From: Anodontia alba
Lineage: Eukaryota; Mollusca; Bivalvia; Lucinida; Lucinidae
Direction of reading: 5' to 3'
NCBI GenBank assembly: GCA_964016985.1
Contig: OZ024825.1
Coordinates: forward strand, 34,564,057-34,628,056
Length of the DNA: 64,000 nt
The number at the start of each line of letters is the position of its first letter. Position 1 is the first letter of the stretch. Position numbers and translations under genes: made by a program. This document shows, one piece after another, positions 62,335-64,000 of this stretch. Under the pieces are notes generated by a model. It was not told the DNA's origin. It ran no database searches and was given only the letters and a program-made list of their open reading frames with translations.

Positions 62335-64000
62335 ACACAAAGTGCGGTAATAAACTGTTGCTTTGAGTAGAGCACGAGAATAACTGACTTATGGGTATTT
62401 CAGAACATTGTGAGCTGTGCATGCTTTATATAAATATGATGACAAACACTTGAATTGGTTTCTAGATTAGAATTGTAGCTTTCTTGACTGCATCATGATT
62501 TGCTCTAATGAAATAAATGCTACTACTGCATTTCTTCTAACCTCCACCAAGACACCCTTTTACATACGAAAAAAAAAAGATGGAATAGTGACAAAAGACC
62601 CCCAACCCGGCCATAATAGAATAAAAATAAAAATAAAAAAAAAGAAAGGGGAGAGAGAGGAACTAATTTAGCGAATTCTCCCTCGGAGAAATTCGCTTGA
62701 TGAACGAGAGTAAAGATCCCGTTCACTGACCGTCCAGACATCTCTGGACATAGCCTATAGAAATGACACGTAGTTAGTACAATGATCAAGTCTGAACACG
62801 ATAAATATACATAAAATATTAAATTCAAATAGTGCCTCTGAAGCTCTGTGAGAGGATATCAACGCCCAATCATTAATGGCTTTGTTTCGCATAAAAAGAA
62901 TTTTCCTAACGAAAAAAAAAATCATAAAATAATAAATGACATTCAGCTACAGTGTTAGAATAGAGCTTATTATTGTGTCTGATGGTCTCATTTCATTATA
63001 AACCAGCGGATTAGCTCCCTTTAGAAAACAGATATTTAAACAAATAATACTCCCAACGATTAGTGGGCCAAAATAGCCGAGAGGTTATGGATGTCCACTT
63101 AATAAAACAGTTGATCAAACTGGACGCAGTGGTCAGACCCTTTCGGTATGAGTTCGAATCGTGGTCATGGAAAATTTATATAAGTATAGTCATGTTGTTT
63201 ATTTTTTGACATTCCTTTATTATTATTATTACTAATAGTATTATTTAATATTCATATTTTTGTTCTATCTGTCTACTATGTCATTTCTCTAGTATGGTAT
63301 TTTTTTGGTGGTTAAACTTCGCTATATACGTATAGATGCAGAAGAAAACATGAACAGCCTGATAAGACCGCGTTGATGTGATGCAGGGATGTGCAGGCTG
63401 ATCTGGACCTTCGTTGTCCGCACATGCGAAAAGCACCATTTTCTCGCGACATGGCTCTAAGTTAGTCATTAAAATAGAAGGCGTTCATACTACTAAGGTC
63501 ATGTGCCCGACAAACACCTGAACATGACATTGTGTTTCATGCCAACTGTGCATACGCTTTCAAATAATATAGAAGTAAAATTATTTAGTGCATATTTATA
63601 ATAGTTAGATATATCTTATGGCACTATGTCTGCTGCAGTTTTGAATGGCATTTTTAGGATCAGATTCTGATAAAATGTGATGGTCCTGATTTGTTTGTGT
63701 CGATGCACGCACTGATCTGGATATTCGCTGTTCGCAACAGGCATCTTTATCGCACGATGTGTCTCAAATAACGGAGTTAAAGGGAATAGATACATTGAGT
63801 AGATTTTCCGCCATGTTGGACAAACGAGATAATTTTTGTGTCTTCCTGTTTGCTTTCCAATACACCAAACTATCTGAAAAAGGGACAACTCTAAAAGGAA
63901 AATATTTGCTTCCTAGGGGAGCACATTATTCCTTTAAGAGTTGCTCCGTTTTCCAAAGGGAGAGCAAACAATTTTAACAGAGTTGCCTACCCTGGAAGTG
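62335..64000. repeat. 4-kb unit 16, truncated by the window end
   Basis: Starts like units 7, 12, 14 and 15 ('gttgctttgag'), then lacks the 10-bp insertion near 63355 and carries the linked 'ggcgttcatactactaagg' haplotype of units 2, 3 and 8. Private 'acagtgttag' (62950). The window ends before the 5S-like sequence. Confidence 0.95.
63067..63170 (+). pseudogene. tRNA-like A/B-box element, unit 16
   Basis: A-box at 63074; majority sequence. Confidence 0.5.

Larger units (their letters stand above)
2438..64000. repeat. ~4-kb macrosatellite: head-to-tail array, 15 complete units plus one partial
   Basis: The phrase 'acacaaagt.cggtaataaa' recurs at 2438, 6431, 10408, 14389, 18377, 22377, 26377, 30362, 34342, 38356, 42356, 46356, 50353, 54353, 58350 and 62335. 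This gives units of 3993, 3977, 3981, 3988, 4000, 4000, 3985, 3980, 4014, 4000, 4000, 3997, 4000, 3997 and 3985 bp. All intermediate landmarks recur in the same order and orientation. Phase is anchored on the left array edge and is otherwise arbitrary. No protein-coding gene is supported in any unit: short open frames follow the repeat, and copies differ by stops and frameshifts within them. The right end lies outside the window. Confidence 0.97.

Noticed and set aside
2438..64000. CRISPR array, prophage or bacterial gene cluster
   Set aside because: The repeat unit is 4 kb, there are no spacers, no cas or phage genes and no long coding frames. The features are eukaryotic.
2438..64000. LTR retrotransposon or rDNA (18S/28S), histone or snRNA repeat
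   Set aside because: No reverse transcriptase, integrase, LTR ends, large rRNA segments, histone reading frames or snRNA signatures were seen in the unit.

Overview
This window is eukaryotic repeat DNA with no convincing protein-coding gene. The longest open frames are 101-153 codons, carry no recognisable domain, and lie inside tandem repeats. The style of the repeats suggests an invertebrate, most likely a bivalve or other mollusc: short dispersed elements, a hAT-like MITE, and degenerate copies of the mollusc-type 'AGAGTT..CTCCCTT' motif. The organism call is inference (about 0.5 confidence).

Layout. (1) 1-104: unassigned lead-in. (2) About 105-1770: roughly ten diverged copies of a ~160-bp tandem repeat marked by 'gattgctgaaaaag'. 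(3) About 1771-2437: five diverged copies of a second, probably related ~110-155-bp repeat marked by 'gaggttacagtac'. (4) 2438-64000: a head-to-tail array of a ~3.98-4.01-kb unit, with 15 complete copies and a 16th cut by the window end. The copies are nearly identical and differ by scattered SNPs, homopolymer changes and a few diagnostic indels. The array begins abruptly inside a copy of repeat (3) and runs off the right edge, so its true size is unknown.

Anatomy of one unit (copy 1, 2438-6430), all landmarks on the + strand. It starts with an A-rich/purine tract and two adjacent hairpins. A tRNA-like Pol III A-box/B-box element follows (3175-3278), then a TTA microsatellite. There are five diverged copies of one short core family (about 3496, 3810, 4512, 5382, 5607) and a ~30-bp-arm palindrome (3991-4055). 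A full-length sequence derived from 5S rRNA (4799-4921) has an intact terminal helix, a well-kept 3' half with the internal-promoter region, and a T-run just downstream. A 375-bp hAT-like MITE (5125-5499) has degenerate terminal inverted repeats and a visible target-site duplication. The unit ends in an AT-rich stretch with TATA-like motifs.

Most notable: the array is a macrosatellite whose monomer carries two potential Pol III internal promoters in the same orientation, one 5S-derived and one tRNA-derived. Its copies are mosaics of a few haplotypes. Units 3 and 8, 6 and 11, and the starts of 7 and 12 look like counterparts, suggesting a five-unit higher-order register of about 20 kb broken by recombination or conversion. 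The left-edge copy is the most diverged, as expected where homogenisation is weakest. Whether anything is transcribed cannot be told from sequence alone.
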